A stretch of DNA of 64,000 bases from Beta vulgaris subsp. vulgaris (taxonomy: Eukaryota; Streptophyta; Magnoliopsida; Caryophyllales; Amaranthaceae), in contig NC_079210.1 in the NCBI RefSeq assembly GCF_026745355.1, positions 22,908,268 to 22,972,267 on the forward strand, read 5' to 3'. Below, one piece after another: positions 22,701 to 34,572 of this stretch. The translations under genes were made by a program, and so were the position numbers. Positions within the stretch are counted from its first letter, which is position 1, and every line of letters begins with the position of its first letter. Under the pieces are notes generated by a model. It made no database searches. It was given only the letters and a program-made list of their open reading frames with translations, and was not told the origin of the DNA.

Positions 22701-24239
22701 TCCCTGAGGAGTTGTGTGAGATATGCAAAGGTTGAGCCTAGAAATTTTAAATCCTGGGGAAAGTGAGGCTAGACTTAGTAATCTTTCTTTGGGAGTGTCA
22801 GTTTTCGACGAGATTATTGAGGGTCAAGTTGGGGATGAGCACTTAGACAAGATAAGGAGAAAATGAAGCAAGGAAAGGAAGTAGACTTCAAGATTCATGA
22901 TGATGGGAGTCTAAGGTTTAAAGGGAGGTGGTGTGTACCACAGAAGTGCAATGACCTTAAGAGACGTCTTATGGACGAGGGGCATAATACTCCATATTCT
23001 GTGCACCCTGGGGGTGACAAGTTGTATAAAGCTTAAGGTGATCTATTGGTGGCCGAAATGCAGCGAGAGGTAGCTGAATATGTGTCTAAGTGCTAACCTG
23101 TCAGAAGTGAAGATAGACCATAAGAGACCCATGGGGAAAATTCAATCGTTAGAGGTCCCTGGATGGAAGTGGGATTCTATTTCTATGGATTTTGTGACTG
23201 CCTTACCCAAAACGAGGAGTGGAAATGATACAATTTGGGTTATTTGGATAGACTGACCAAGTCCGCGTGTTCATACCTATTAAGGAGACATGGAAAAAGA
23301 AGCAACTCGCTAAGACCTATATCAAGCATGTAGTGAGATTGCATGGAGTTCCAAAGGACATTATTTCGGACGTGACTCTAGATTTCCTCAAGTTTTGGAA
23401 AAAGGTCCAATTAAACCTTGGGACAACATTGAAAATGAGTACCTTTCACCCTGCGACCGATGGTCAGACTGAGAGGACTAATCAGATATGGAGGAATGTT
23501 GAGGCTTGTGCAATGATTTTCAAGGAAGTTGGGAGGACCAATTAGATTTGATTGAGTTTTCTTACAACAATAGTTATATGCGAGTATAAAGATGGCACCA
23601 TTTGAGGCATTATATGGACGGAATGTAGAAGTCCCATTTGCTGGAATGACTTTAGGAAAATATAGTTTTGGGGACTGAATTTATTGAGGAGACCGTCAAG
23701 AATGTCAAATTGATTCAGGCTCGAATTCAAGCTGCGCAAGATAGGCAGAAAAGTTATGCAGATTTAAAACGCGCGAAGATGAGTTTGCTGTAGGTGATAA
23801 AGTATTCTGAAAGTATCACCCACTAAGGGCGTTATGAGATTTGGGAAAAAGGGCAAGCTAAGTGCTAAATATGTAGGCCCATATGAGATTTTGGAGCGCA
23901 TTGGGAAAGTAGCTTATAGATTGGCTTGCCAATGGAGTTTGAAAAGATGCATGATGTATTCCATATCTCCCAACTTAAGCGCTATATCCCTGATGAGCGT
24001 CATGTGTTAGAGCCTGAAAGAGTTCAGATAGATAGTAGCCTCACATATGAGGAAAGACCTGTCAAGATTCTCGACAGGAAAGTGCGTAGTACGCGCAACA
24101 AGGATGTTCATATTGTCAAAGTTCTTTGGTCTAACCACGAGTCAGAAGAGGCAACGTGGGAAGCCGAAGAGATATGAAGAAAAAGTATCCAGACCTATTC
24201 CTTGAGGTGAGTTACGAGGGCGTAACTCGTTTTCTTTAA

Positions 24240-24514
24240 GGGGGGTAGAATGCGATAAATTTCGCGCTTTTGTCTATTTTTATGAGATTTTCATGCATAT
24301 GTATGCCTATGTTGGGCAATTTGCACATGTTAGTGCAAAAGAAGTAGAGTCTCCGCATAAGAAAAGTGTTCATAAGTAACACAAGTGTTTTAAAAATGGG
24401 AAAGTGCACAGAGGCACTACCTTCTTCAAAATTTTCGAAATGTGGTTCAAACTTTTGAAAGTACGAGGTTTTGTGTTAAGTTTCGGGACGAAACTTCTTT
24501 TAAGGGGGGTTCAC
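24240..24514 (+). other. Element B pol-to-LTR spacer with two polypurine tracts
   Basis: AAGGGGGGTAGAA overlaps the pol stop (about 24238-24250) and AAGGGGGGT at 24502-24510 precedes the LTR. The second is the expected plus-strand primer. GGGACGAAACTTC before it is shared with element A. Confidence 0.7.
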
Positions 24515-26964
24515 TGTAATCCCCCACATTTTAAAGAATTTTCATAAATATATTAAAATATTTATGTAGTTATATTTAAATCCAAATGAGTTTGGAAAAT
24601 GATTTGACTTTTAAAAAGGGTTGACTATTTTAAAAGTCAACTAAATATTTTTCATAGCTTAATAAAATTGAAATATTTTAATTAAGCATGTTTTAATAAG
24701 GTTTAATATTAAAAGTATATTGAAAAGAAGTTAATGGAATCGAAAGCCCAAAAGTGATAAAAAGGGAAAGAGTATTTGATGACTAAAGTCTTAATAGCCC
24801 ATCTTATTAGTCATCAAAGTTTCATTAATTAAAATCTCTTTTCCTAAGCCACAAGTAAAAGCCTTTATATAAATATCCTAAAAACCCAAATATTTACCCT
24901 ACACATTATTTTTTCCTTCACGTACACTTTTCCTCCCTCTCTACTCGACATTTCTCCTCCTCCTCTTGTGTGCGCATTCTTATTTTCTCTCAAAATTCGT
25001 TTCTTCTTCTTCAAGTAACGTTTCTTGTTGAACAAGAAACGTCACAAAATCTTCAAGCAACGAAATTCTGCGCCGGTCCCTTGCTGTCTGTCTGCCGGCG
25101 CCCCTTTCCTCCATTGTTGTGGTTGTTTTCTTTCTTCTTCTCTAAGATTCCATTAAATACTAGTTTTTATGTTATTTATTTATTTATTATGTTTGAATTA
25201 AATTATTGTTTTATTATGTAAAAATTTTCGGTTATTATGATTTAATATAATAAATTTCAGATTTATTATTTAGTTTATTTTAGTTTTAATCATGAAATTA
25301 TAGTTTTTAGGGTTTTTAATTACTAGAAACTAATAATAAAGTATAAATCATGAATTTATTAGTACGTAATTTTATATATGTTATATATTTTCAGAAGATT
25401 TATTAATATTAAAGTGCTGTAATTTAGAAAAAAGTATTTAGAGGTTTTAAAGGATTTTTAATCACTAGAATAGTTGTACTATACTAGGGATTAAAAATAA
25501 CGAAGTTTGTACTAAAAACGATTTTAAAACACGTTTAAGGGGTTTTGATCGTTTTAAAGTTGCTGTAATTTTTAGTTCAAGTATTATTTTCATTATTTAT
25601 TTTCTAGGCGGAGATTTCGTTGTAGGAGACTTTTAACGATAAAAGTGGCCTACCGTTGTTATATACAAGGTACGTACATTTCTACGTGCTATAGTGATTT
25701 AGAACATGCTCTAAGAGTATTTATATTAGTATCATGTATAGGACTGTTGTTCATATATGTGATATGGAATTTATTTACATGTTATGCCTTGTGCACATGT
25801 GATTAGAATGATTATATTATAGTTATAATGTTTGTATGGAAGTTTGATGCAAGCATGTTAGTAGTTTATTTATTAATTCGTGAGTGAATTAATATAAGTT
25901 AAAGTGAATCATGTATTCATGTATTCTTGAGTATTATTTATTATTCTTATAAGGCCGTGGACTTATTTGGTAAGTTACAAGTTATACCTATATAAAGGTA
26001 AAGTTTATTGTTGGCTAGGTTCAACAAGTAAGTTGTAAAGGTTAAAAAGGAAGTTAAAGGAGTCTTGGTTGATAAGTTGTGATCACTTGTTAATCCAAAG
26101 ATAAAAAGGAATTATGTTATGATTATTTTAGTATTAATTATGTGTTGCTTGTTTGTGGTGTCGACACAAGTAATAAAATGTAATAATTAAAGTGAACGAG
26201 AATAAGTTATAGACTTTAGACTGGTGCACGTCTAGAGTTGGACATAAGGGTTGGGTTATGGTGAGCGTGCCATAGCTTTTCTAGGAATGGATTGATCACC
26301 ATCCCTTTTTATTTCAAAGACTCCTCGATATCGTAGGTCACTCTAAAATGCGGAGTCGCGCCCGCATTTCATCTTAGTAGGCAAGACAACTCGTTCCAAT
26401 AACTATTCCATTTAAGTAATAAAAAGTTAGTTTGAGTTTAGTTCAGTAAAAGTTGTCTGCGGATTATTATATACTTATGTTATTATTTATCCATGCATGT
26501 TATTTTTAGTAGTATCATGTTTAGGATTATTTATGTCTGATATGTAGTACTCAGCTTTGCTGATTCTGTGCTTGTTTGTGTGTGTGATCATGGCTTTGCC
26601 TATTCATCCTGTGATGATCCTTATGGTGAGCAGAGTCGATATTGCATTGACATTACAGGTTCGCAGATGCATCTCATTGGGAATCTGGAATGGAGAGACT
26701 ACTTATATACCTAACATAGTTTAAGTTGTTTTCGTAGGAACATCTTTATTTCAGTTTGAGGTTTATTTAAGTTGGTGTGTTTAGTTTCAGACAGTTGTTA
26801 TTTATTTAACGAGTTTTAATAAAGTTGGTTTTTAGTAATTTGTTTTTCGCTGCAAATTTCTGAGCAAGCCGATACGTTATCACACAGGCGATAATGCCTG
26901 GGTAATTCTCTAAGGTTTATTATAAAAGTATTTTCTAGAAAGAGAGAATTATCGAGGTGTTACA
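24515..26964 (+). repeat. 3' LTR of element B
   Basis: It starts TGTAATCCCCCACA and ends ATCGAGGTGTTACA. The first 1.4 kb differs from the 5' LTR mainly by scattered single-base deletions, whereas 25.9-26.7 kb is almost identical. It contains the conserved hairpin near 26547. Confidence 0.92.
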
Positions 26965-28875
26965 ACCGTTGGTTTTTGGTTGGAAGAAGATAAAGGTAAT
27001 TCACCAAATCTCTAAGTAAAGTGTATCGTCTAAAATCTTTTTTTATTAACCAACTTGGTTTTTCTTTGCAAGCGGCCAGAGCACTCCTTCGTAAATCTTG
27101 GAAGGGCGACATAGATATGTCGAAATCCATTGCAAATGTTTAGAAGGAGTATTCCAGGACGGGAACCGAAAAGAGGGGTGCACTATATACTATAAAAGCC
27201 ATAAGTTCGAGATGATGTTTCCTCGACTCCAGCATATATGCATTGGGGGGTTTGTAAATCCTTTTTGGACGCAACTGATTTCCCAAAAACAATCCCCCGA
27301 CTCCAAGGTTTGGTTATGCAGCAAAATTTATAGTTTAGAACTTTGCTGCATAACCAAACCTTGGAGTCGGGGGATTGTTTCTGGGAAATCAGTTGCGTCT
27401 AAAAAGAGACCCTCTTCTACAGTCGCGGATGCTCCATTGAGTTCATTGGCTAAGAAAACAAAGGGCTTTGTCCCTAATAAGAAAACGGAACGAATGGGCT
27501 CGTTCGTCCAAAAAGCTACTCCCGTCAATTAGAGGGCGGGAGACGGGTCTCGTCTACCCCTGGTGGATAAATCTTTGATGGTGGTGGATGTCTCGTCCAT
27601 CATCTCTCCTCTTTTGAGAGAGGAAGGGCATATCTCCCCCTTCTTCCCCGTGGATCAGCTAACATAGGCTGATCAAATTGAGAACCAGCTAGAAGCGGCT
27701 GCAACTACGCAGATGTCGATGGACACGACTAACAAGGAAGGATCGGTCTTTAGCGCGTTGGTTTCATGGATGGTGGCTCAAATGCTTATAGCTTATAGAT
27801 ATACTTCATTATCATTTGGTTAGTATTACTATTCACATATTTTTCGGACGTTGCGAGTTGGTGGACGTCCAATGAGTCTGTCCAACAGACTTGTAGTCGT
27901 TTATCCCATCAAGAGAATAGACTCTTCCACCTTTTCAGATAAGGGCAAAGGGCCCTTAACAGAGCCTATTACTCTTCTTATAGACTCAAACGATGAGTCT
28001 TCCCAAGCCTTTGCCAAAATGTCCAGGGTTGAGAGGGACAAGCTTAAACAGGAGCTTCTTAAATCATACCCTGAGTCCTACATCAAGGGCTTAAGGGAGC
28101 CTCATTTGGGCATGTTGGCTATATATCCTAATTTGTTGCCGAGATAAGTCTTTTACATAGTTTTGTCATTCTATCTTTACACTTGTACTTTTTTTCATTC
28201 CTTTTGACATTATCCACTTACTATGTTTGGATTATTTGTCTATGCAGTTTTCTTGCTCGGAGTATGATTACTGAGGACTAGGCCACGGAGCTGAGGAGAG
28301 AAACTAAACAGCTTGTCCACCAACTACAATGGTCAAGGATAAGGCAATTTAGGATTGTAAGATCCTAAGGACTCTTCATCGTCATTCCTAAGAGTCTTGG
28401 GAGAGTCGTCTTGCCACCATAGAGTCCATCAATAAACAGTACCTCATCAAGATCAACGAGTTGATCAAGGAGAAGGACAAGTTGAAGATGGCTCAGGATA
28501 TAATGTCACAAGACCTGAAAGGGAGAGAAACATAGCTCTTTTGGCAGTCGTCGAGCTCAGAAGAGAAAACTTCAAGCTAAGTGAGGATAACACTCGTCTG
28601 AAGGCGGAGGCAGTCTAATCCTTTATAGATGCCAAAGAGGCCTTATGGACATCGTTGAAGCCTGAGAAGGTTTCCTGCATTGAACACCACTTGGTGTTTC
28701 AGGAAGACTTAAACAAGGCCCAAATAGCTGGCGAGACTCACCCCAACTTCTCAGACTCAGACGAGGAAGAAGAGGACGATTTGGAGAAGAATCCTGAAGG
28801 CCAGTTGGATGTCCAAGAAGTCCCCTAGGATCCAACGAATGGCGAAGATGCAACCCTAATTGATCAAAATGAATA
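26965..28875 (+). pseudogene. Antisense-ORF remnant, part 2 (coiled-coil, acidic tail)
   Basis: It continues the ORF cut by element B. A Lys/Ser-rich block (KKRPSSTVADAPLSSLAKK, about 27400-27460) is followed by a block from 27851 with KMSRVERDKLKQELLKSYPE. A helical, charged stretch follows near 28380-28620 (INKQYLIKINELIKEKDKLK), and an acidic end (SDSDEEEEDDLEKN, about 28756-28800) terminates near 28875. Stops and frame changes are frequent. The region holds a 65-bp foldback (27261-27406). It resembles the C-terminal coiled-coil part of plant 'putative gypsy type transposon' proteins. Orientation is opposite to the gag at 30.4-31.8 kb, as expected for an antisense ORF of a Tat element. Confidence 0.5.
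27261..27406. repeat. Near-perfect inverted repeat, 65-bp arms, 16-nt spacer
   Basis: The left arm 27261-27325 and right arm 27342-27406 are complementary except for two positions. Each arm contains AATCCCCCGACTCC or its complement. Such a foldback inside a decayed ORF is a recent local inverted duplication. Confidence 0.93.
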
Positions 28876-29219
28876 GCTTTAGGCTATTATTATTGTTGTA
28901 TCTTGGCTGATTGTCATCCTTGTAGCCATTCTTCGTCTAGTTCACTTAATTTTTCTTTTTGAACAATTAGACTAGTCCTCTAACTCTTTCTTATTTTGTC
29001 AATGGATTTCTAATGTTATGAAGAAGGTATTTTATTACTTGATGGCCTACATCCAACTATTCTCGTCTTAAAACTGAATACTGGACAACCATGTTTTTAA
29101 ACAGGCTCAAGTAAGAATATACTCGTCTTAAGACTAAATACTTGAAATATTCCAATTTACTTAGAGGCTGGACGGTGATGATTTTGCACTATTTTGTCTA
29201 AGTCAAAGACACTCGTCCA

Positions 29220-29470
29220 ACGTGGCTTGAACTAATTTTCCAAGTCTAAAGATACTTCTCCAATTCCAGACGACTAATGAACTTGAACATATATTCCCAA
29301 GTCCAAAGGTATTGGTTCAACGCTGAACAATTAGGGCTTGAACTAATTTTCCAAGTTTAAAGACACTCATCCAATTCTGGACGACTAATGAACTTGAACA
29401 AATATGCCTAAGTCATAAGGCATTGATCCAACTGTGAATGCTTAGGGCTTGAACTAATTTTTGCTCGTCC
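29220..29470. repeat. Degenerate tandem repeat, about 114-bp period
   Basis: Two and a fraction units begin with CTTGAACTAATTTT (near 29224, 29338, 29451) and contain GACGACTAATGAACTTGAAC. The array lies in non-coding sequence between the antisense ORF and gag of the Tat-like element. Confidence 0.8.
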
Positions 29471-29639
29471 TGAGTGTGTATGTCCTAGAAGTTCCAAGTC
29501 TTGGTTGCTTTCCCCCTTCCTGGAAATGGACTCGTCGTAACTTTCAAGACGAGTCTTTTTCAAGATTCTCAATTAGTTTTTGTCCATACTAATCTCCCTT
29601 GCCAATCTTGTTGAAAATGATTGCTTTCATGAGCTTATT

Positions 29640-29940
29640 ATTTTCTGGTCCGCTTCCTTTAGAAAGCAATGTTTGTTTTTTTTAATAATGGTTCCCTTAC
29701 TAGAGCCATTACTACTTGGTCGATCGTGGTTTTGAAAATAAGATACCTTTACTAAGGTTTACTTTTTTCAAGCAAATTTCCTTTAAGAAACAATGTTAGT
29801 TTTAGAATAATGTTTCCCTTACTAGGGATTATTATAACTTGGTCGACCATGGTTGTGAGAGTAATTACCTTTTAATAAGGTTTATTATTCCTTTAGGAAG
29901 CAATGTGATTTGTAAAAATGATTATCCCTTATTGGGGTGA
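29640..29940. repeat. Second degenerate tandem repeat, about 120-bp period
   Basis: Units share CCTTTAGAAAGCAATGT, a CCCTTACTAG phrase and ACTTGGTCGA, repeated about two and a half times with drift. Confidence 0.75.
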
Positions 29941-30366
29941 TTAATTCTTTTAGCTTAAGTCGGCAGGACGTTATGGGTTTCTTTAGTTTTTAGCTAGCTT
30001 AATGTCACTCTAAGACCACTAATGGTAAAAATGCCCTAAAATGAATAACTTAAACATGAGTATAGAGAGAAGCTAGAGATTGTATTATGTGAATTTTGCT
30101 TGGTAACATACCAAGGTATATCCATACATTCCTAATTCTCTTTTTGTGTCGTGGTACCTTTTCTGAGTATAAACTACCATTGCTAAGCATTTCCTTAAGT
30201 CAAATATGATACTTCTTCAGGCAGTGTGCAAGGCAACCCAGTTGGCCTCTTCGATGTACATCATGACTAACATGAAAGGTGTCTCGCCTGTGTTGTGGTT
30301 CTAATTAAACATAAAACCAATTGTAATTCTTCAACTCATATTCCCTTAGCTTTGAGCTCATATTGA

Positions 30367-31770
30367 TCATTTATCTCCATAAGAACGGATGACTGATCCT
30401 TGTTGAGCTCTATTGGATCTATCGAAGCTTCTGATTCTTTTCTCTTTCCTAGTTTGGACGAGGTGGTTGTGGAGGTCACTACCCCAAGTCTCATCCTTCT
30501 TTTTTACTGGAACCAGTTCCTCAGGCTCCTTGGACTCGTGGTGCTTAGCCTCAACACAAACTTCAGTAGCATGTATAAATGCTTCAGCCCCCTTCAAGGC
30601 TTCTTTAAGACTGGTGATGTTCTTCTTGACAAGATCAAACGTAAAACTTCCTGGTCATCACCCTCTAATAAAGGCGTCAAAAGCCAGGCTAGCATTAAGA
30701 TATTGGATCTACAAAGCTTCTAGATTGAACCTCTTAAGAAAACTCCGAAAATCTTTCTTTGGACCTTGAATGACCTTTCCCAAATGCATGCTAGTCTTTT
30801 ATTCTTACCAGTTTGCTACAAAGTGACTAGTAAATAAGTAACTGAGTTCAGTGAAATTGTTGACTAAGTTAGGGGGAACATTGTTAAGCCAAATCTGAGC
30901 TACTCCCTTCAGAGTAGCCGGAAAATTCTTGCACCAAATAGCATTGTCCATTGCCTGAACATACATATAATGCTTGTAAGCGAAAAGATGATCGTCAAGA
31001 TCAATCGTTTCATCAAATGGCTCAATTGTAGGGAGTTTAACCTTTGGTAAGGGGGTGCGTCCATGTTCCTGGCCAAGAAGGGATTTGTTATGTTGATAAG
31101 GAGGGATCCATGTTGCCCTTCGATGGGTATGAACTCCTTACGATACTCCTTCAAAATAGGATTAGATGAGGTATTTGTTGTAGCTGCACGTCAATAGACC
31201 ATCGGCTGCACCACTATTTTTTCTTGCCTTGGAAGAAGAAGGGAACGACCCATACATATTCCTTCTATCCTAGAAAATATATCTTCAAGGGTGGATCTCT
31301 CAAATATGGTGTGGACCCATGACCGACCGTTGTAATGCAACAACTTTCTTTGCGTCTAGATATTCCTGAGCATTTGTTTTTCCATTCGATGCCCATTCGG
31401 ACGCCGGTCATCCTGGGAGCTAACCACCAGGTTCCATTCCATCTTCCTTCGCTCCTCGCTACATGCCGGTTGTTATTCTATGGTTGTCCTTCTGGAAATT
31501 TCTTGGACAAGCAACATTCTCCTAAGAGCGTCCCTGGAGAGGAGTTGGATTGGGAGCCGCCGACTCTAGATTCACCTGAAAAATCAGCATATTGTTCTTG
31601 ATCTGTTCTCGGACGACTGCTACCATTTTCCAGATGAGCAACACATAAAGGACATTCAAGATTTTCCTAGAGAATAGGTACTTGATGTTGATCAGGAACA
31701 TTAATAGATGGAGTCCCTCCCTCAAGGTGGTCGATCATCATCCACAATGTCTTCTACCAGAATTTGATAA
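30367..31770 (-). pseudogene. Gag of a Tat-lineage Ty3/gypsy element
   Basis: Minus-strand translation in shifting frames gives a retrotransposon gag core: FLARNMDAPP, then a block with YKHYMYVQAMDNAIWCKNFP, and WLNNVPPNLVNNFTELS, near 31110-30820. It continues to about 30700 and ends with a charged block (EAFIHATEVCVEAKHHESKE) finishing at 30367. This matches the Retrotrans_gag fold common to Ty3/gypsy; the wording and the leader are of the Tat/Athila kind. At least two frameshifts and one stop are present. No protease, RT or integrase follows on the minus strand, so pol is deleted between this gag and the tandem arrays. Confidence 0.75.
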
Positions 31771-31819
31771 CTGCGCTATGTTGGACGAGTGACAGTCAGT
31801 CATCGATGCTTCTCCCATA

Positions 31820-31831
31820 GACGGCGTCAAA
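31820..31831 (-). other. Junction motif after the LTR of the Tat-like element
   Basis: On the minus strand TTTGACGCCGTC directly follows the LTR end and continues as TATGGGAG. It resembles the TTTGGCGCCGTCTGTGGG phrase commonly found at the start of the internal region (PBS zone) of Tat elements. Confidence 0.55.
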
Positions 31832-32285
31832 TGTTTAGTTTACTTGTGAGTCAAATAACTTCTTACTTCAATATGTTCTTGGAAAAGATTTGTGTAACGA
31901 TGCCCTTGCTCCGCACTTCGAACCTGCAGTAAAGGAAACCAACCTTGAAGGTTTGGGTAATGCTTCCCCCTCCGAAGCTTAAGTTAGTTTAGGTATGGAA
32001 TCAGGTGTAGAGATAGAGAGAGAAAGATAGAATGTTTTAGTAGAGTAATGGCACGTAATTCAATAATCTACCTTTTACTTGATTTTGAGGGGACTATATA
32101 TAATGTTTGGAATCTTAAAAGTTGCCATGTAATGTCACCCTAGAATAAGGGCATTTGATTGGCTAAGCAATCAGAGTTTGACACGTGGCAGAAAATGATT
32201 AGAGGCTGAAATGAACCCTATCATATGCAGTCGTTTTTTGAGAATTGGGCTTTGATTATTTCCTCTGGCCAAAAGTGAGCTTTAC
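31832..32285 (-). repeat. Probable 5' LTR of the Tat-like element (far end approximate)
   Basis: On the plus strand it begins TGTTTAGTTTACTTG at the junction motif. On the minus strand ATTATATATAGTCCCC near 32094-32110 is a TATA-box context about 270 bases from the LTR end. The distal boundary is a guess at TTTACA near 32285, because no second LTR lies in the window for comparison. Confidence 0.45.
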
Positions 32286-34311
32286 AATACCCGCATCGCA
32301 TATTCCAGCTTAACTTCTAGCTTAAATTGCATCTCCCGGAGAACTGAATAGCACTACTTAGTGACTAGAGGAATAAAATGCTTTAAAAAGCTAAGTTTCC
32401 GATCCCCTCCAATTTCAAGGACACATGGAAGCCTCTGATTTGTCCACGTGCCCGCTTCATCAGCCATTCATGTTTAGGTCACAACAAAAGTGAAAAAAAT
32501 TTCCCCCAAAAACGAAAATTATAATTTCGATTTAACAACTTCTCCATCACTAATTCATGACTACTTCATGAATTCTTACCATTTCATTATAGGAGAAGGG
32601 TATTAGATTAAGAGAGGAAAGAGATTTACTAGATTCGAGAAGAATTGAAGATCCATTGAAGAGGAGGGAGGAAGGGAAGAGAAGAGGAGAGAGAAAATCT
32701 AGGAAAAAAATTTCCAACTTTTTTTTTTGTCAAAATTATTTTTCGAACTTTAAGAATTTTGCAGATTATTTTTGTATTTTTTGAAATTATATAAAACATA
32801 TTCAGAAATTAGAATAAATGATTTTGGTATTTTCTAAAATCATTTCAAAGAAAAAAAGAAAAAAGAAAAAATGACAGAAATAATCCCACTTTTTCCCGAT
32901 CTTCTCAAATTAGTCCAACCTTTGCATAATATGAGAACACTCCCACCTTTACACCTTATCTTCTAAAACTAAGCATTTACCATGAACAACTTGTTGCACC
33001 GGTTAAGTGACCCAATCAAAACCCTGTTACTTCCCAACGACCAACTAAATTAATTACTTAATTGTTCCCCAACCAGATGTCAATGGTTCTTCTTACGTCC
33101 TTCAAATCTTCTATTTGCAACCTATCTCAACCAAACTTCCATTTTTTCACCAAAATTCAAACTTTTAATCACTCACATTTATTCTTCTCTACTGCAAATT
33201 TTAGTGAGTTGTTTTGTGGGAGTGGAGAAGACGTTAAGCCCATAATTTTGTGGTTACATCCATAAATTTATCTTTTTTCATTATATTTTACGTGTTGGAT
33301 TAGTACAAATTACCTGAAAATTATGATTTTATTCACTTAATTACTCCTTCTTAATGTTTTGTTGAGGTATGTATCTTTGAATTTAACTTAAAATTAGTAG
33401 ATTTGTAGACCTCCAAAAAAATAACAAACTCCCAATTCTATCTTCTTAAATTCAAGAAAACTTCCTCATCCTCATGCTTATATCGGGTTAGTGCATCCAT
33501 TTTCATCTTTTGTGTCGGTGACAACTCTTATTTTCACCATTGACATCGTTCTTTTTAGTGTGAGTTGGTTGTCACTACTTCAACTTCTTCCGTTTGCCAG
33601 CTGCAATGACCAGCCAACCCACTTTATATCTCTTTTGTTTTTGTTATTTGGATGCTACCGACTTCTTTTTGTCCAACTATCACTAACATGCGTCTATTTT
33701 TTTTCTATTGTTGTTGCAGCAAGGTGCAGATTTTGAAAAGTAATGAATTTAGACTCAAAATTGCTCAAAAAGGAGTTTAGAGGTAGGAGTTATGCCCATT
33801 GTAAAATTGGTGATGTTGCTGCCATTTTTCTCATGCAGCTATAGTTTCATCCTTATTGTTGACTTGCTTATATGGTGTGTTGCTGGTTGCTTTGTTTCTA
33901 CTCCCAACTAATAAAAGCCTAATAAGTATATTAGGATGAGTATTGATTTGTAAATGTATTTGAGCTAATAATGACAATATTTTGATTTGGATAGGTTTTC
34001 TTTGGATGCAGTTTTGGAGAAGAAAAAGTGAGGACTAGTGGAACAATGAGGAGAAAAGGAGAAAAGGGGGAATTAAACAAATAAAAGAAAAAGAAAAAGG
34101 TGTTAGTAATGGTCAATGACATGTGATGTGTTTAACTTATAATTGAAGGTCATCAATAAGTAAATGCTTATTTTAAAAAGATAAGGTAGAAAAGTGAAAT
34201 TATTCTCAGGTCATATGAGGTGGGATCATTTAGAAAAGATTGGAAAAGGTGATATCATTACTATTAATTTTTCCAAAAAAAAAAAACATATGAATAAAAT
34301 GAGTTCACTCA
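32286..34311. other. Intergenic, no recognisable gene
   Basis: AT-rich sequence. A purine-rich stretch near 32620-32700 and several A/T homopolymers are the only structure seen. Short open frames here show no domain or splice support. Confidence 0.6.
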
Positions 34312-34313
34312 TA

Positions 34314-34572
34314 GTACACCCGGGTGTACCATGAGCATGGTACACCCAAGGGTATTTTTGTAATAAATTAGAACTTCAGGTGCTCATTTGACACCAAACT
34401 TGCTCATATGGGTATTTTGCTCATTTACTCATTTGCTCATTTTGCTCATTTTCTTAAATGAGTAGAAATGTTTGCTCATTTGTTCATTTTGTTCATTTGC
34501 TCATTCGCTCATTTTGGTCATTTGGAGAAAATAGTCTTGGGTGTACCATGAGCATGGTACACCCAGGTGTAC
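34314..34572. mobile_element. MITE with TA duplication, 0.4 kb upstream of the methyltransferase gene
   Basis: Terminal inverted repeats of about 34 nt (GTACACCCGGGTGTACC on the left; GTACACCTGGGTGTACC in inverse on the right) are flanked by TA on both sides. Each TIR itself contains a palindrome around CATGAGCATG. The interior is a minisatellite of GCTCATTT units. TA targeting suggests a Tc1/mariner-like origin. Confidence 0.75.

Larger units (their letters stand above)
17189..24239 (+). pseudogene. Element B gag-pol (interrupted by a solo LTR; frameshifted)
   Basis: Gag starts at the ATG 17189, is cut after eleven bases by the solo LTR and resumes at 19785. Gag shows PPYFKGQSDPTFLENWIREF; a frame break near 20200 precedes the rest. 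A zinc knuckle CNYCQKKGHREYEC lies near 20600-20645. The protease has LLDSGATYSFIS (about 20900) and DVILGMNWL. RT has [14 protein letters not shown] and [11 protein letters not shown], RNase H has [13 protein letters not shown], the integrase zinc region is near 22980-23110, and the integrase core includes FHPATDGQTERTNQ. The chromodomain-like end includes EEATWEAEE. From about 21.8 kb many single-base deletions break every domain. Gag, protease and early RT are comparatively clean. Confidence 0.92.
13108..26964 (+). mobile_element. Ty3/gypsy chromovirus element B (Tekay-like), complete with both LTRs
   Basis: It is bounded by TGTAATCCCCCA and GGTGTTACA with two LTRs of about 2.45 kb. The flanks read GCCGT on the left (13103-13107) and ACCGT on the right (26965-26969), a 5-bp target duplication with one difference. 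The order is LTR, tRNA-Met PBS, leader with an acidic ORF, gag, protease, RT, RNase H, integrase, chromodomain, polypurine tract, LTR. A foreign solo LTR interrupts gag. The element sits in the antisense ORF of an older Tat-like element. Confidence 0.93.

Noticed and set aside
33062..33736. Possible upstream gene of the methyltransferase
   Set aside because: Short Phe/Ser-rich frames without domains, splice-site pairs or consistent strand.
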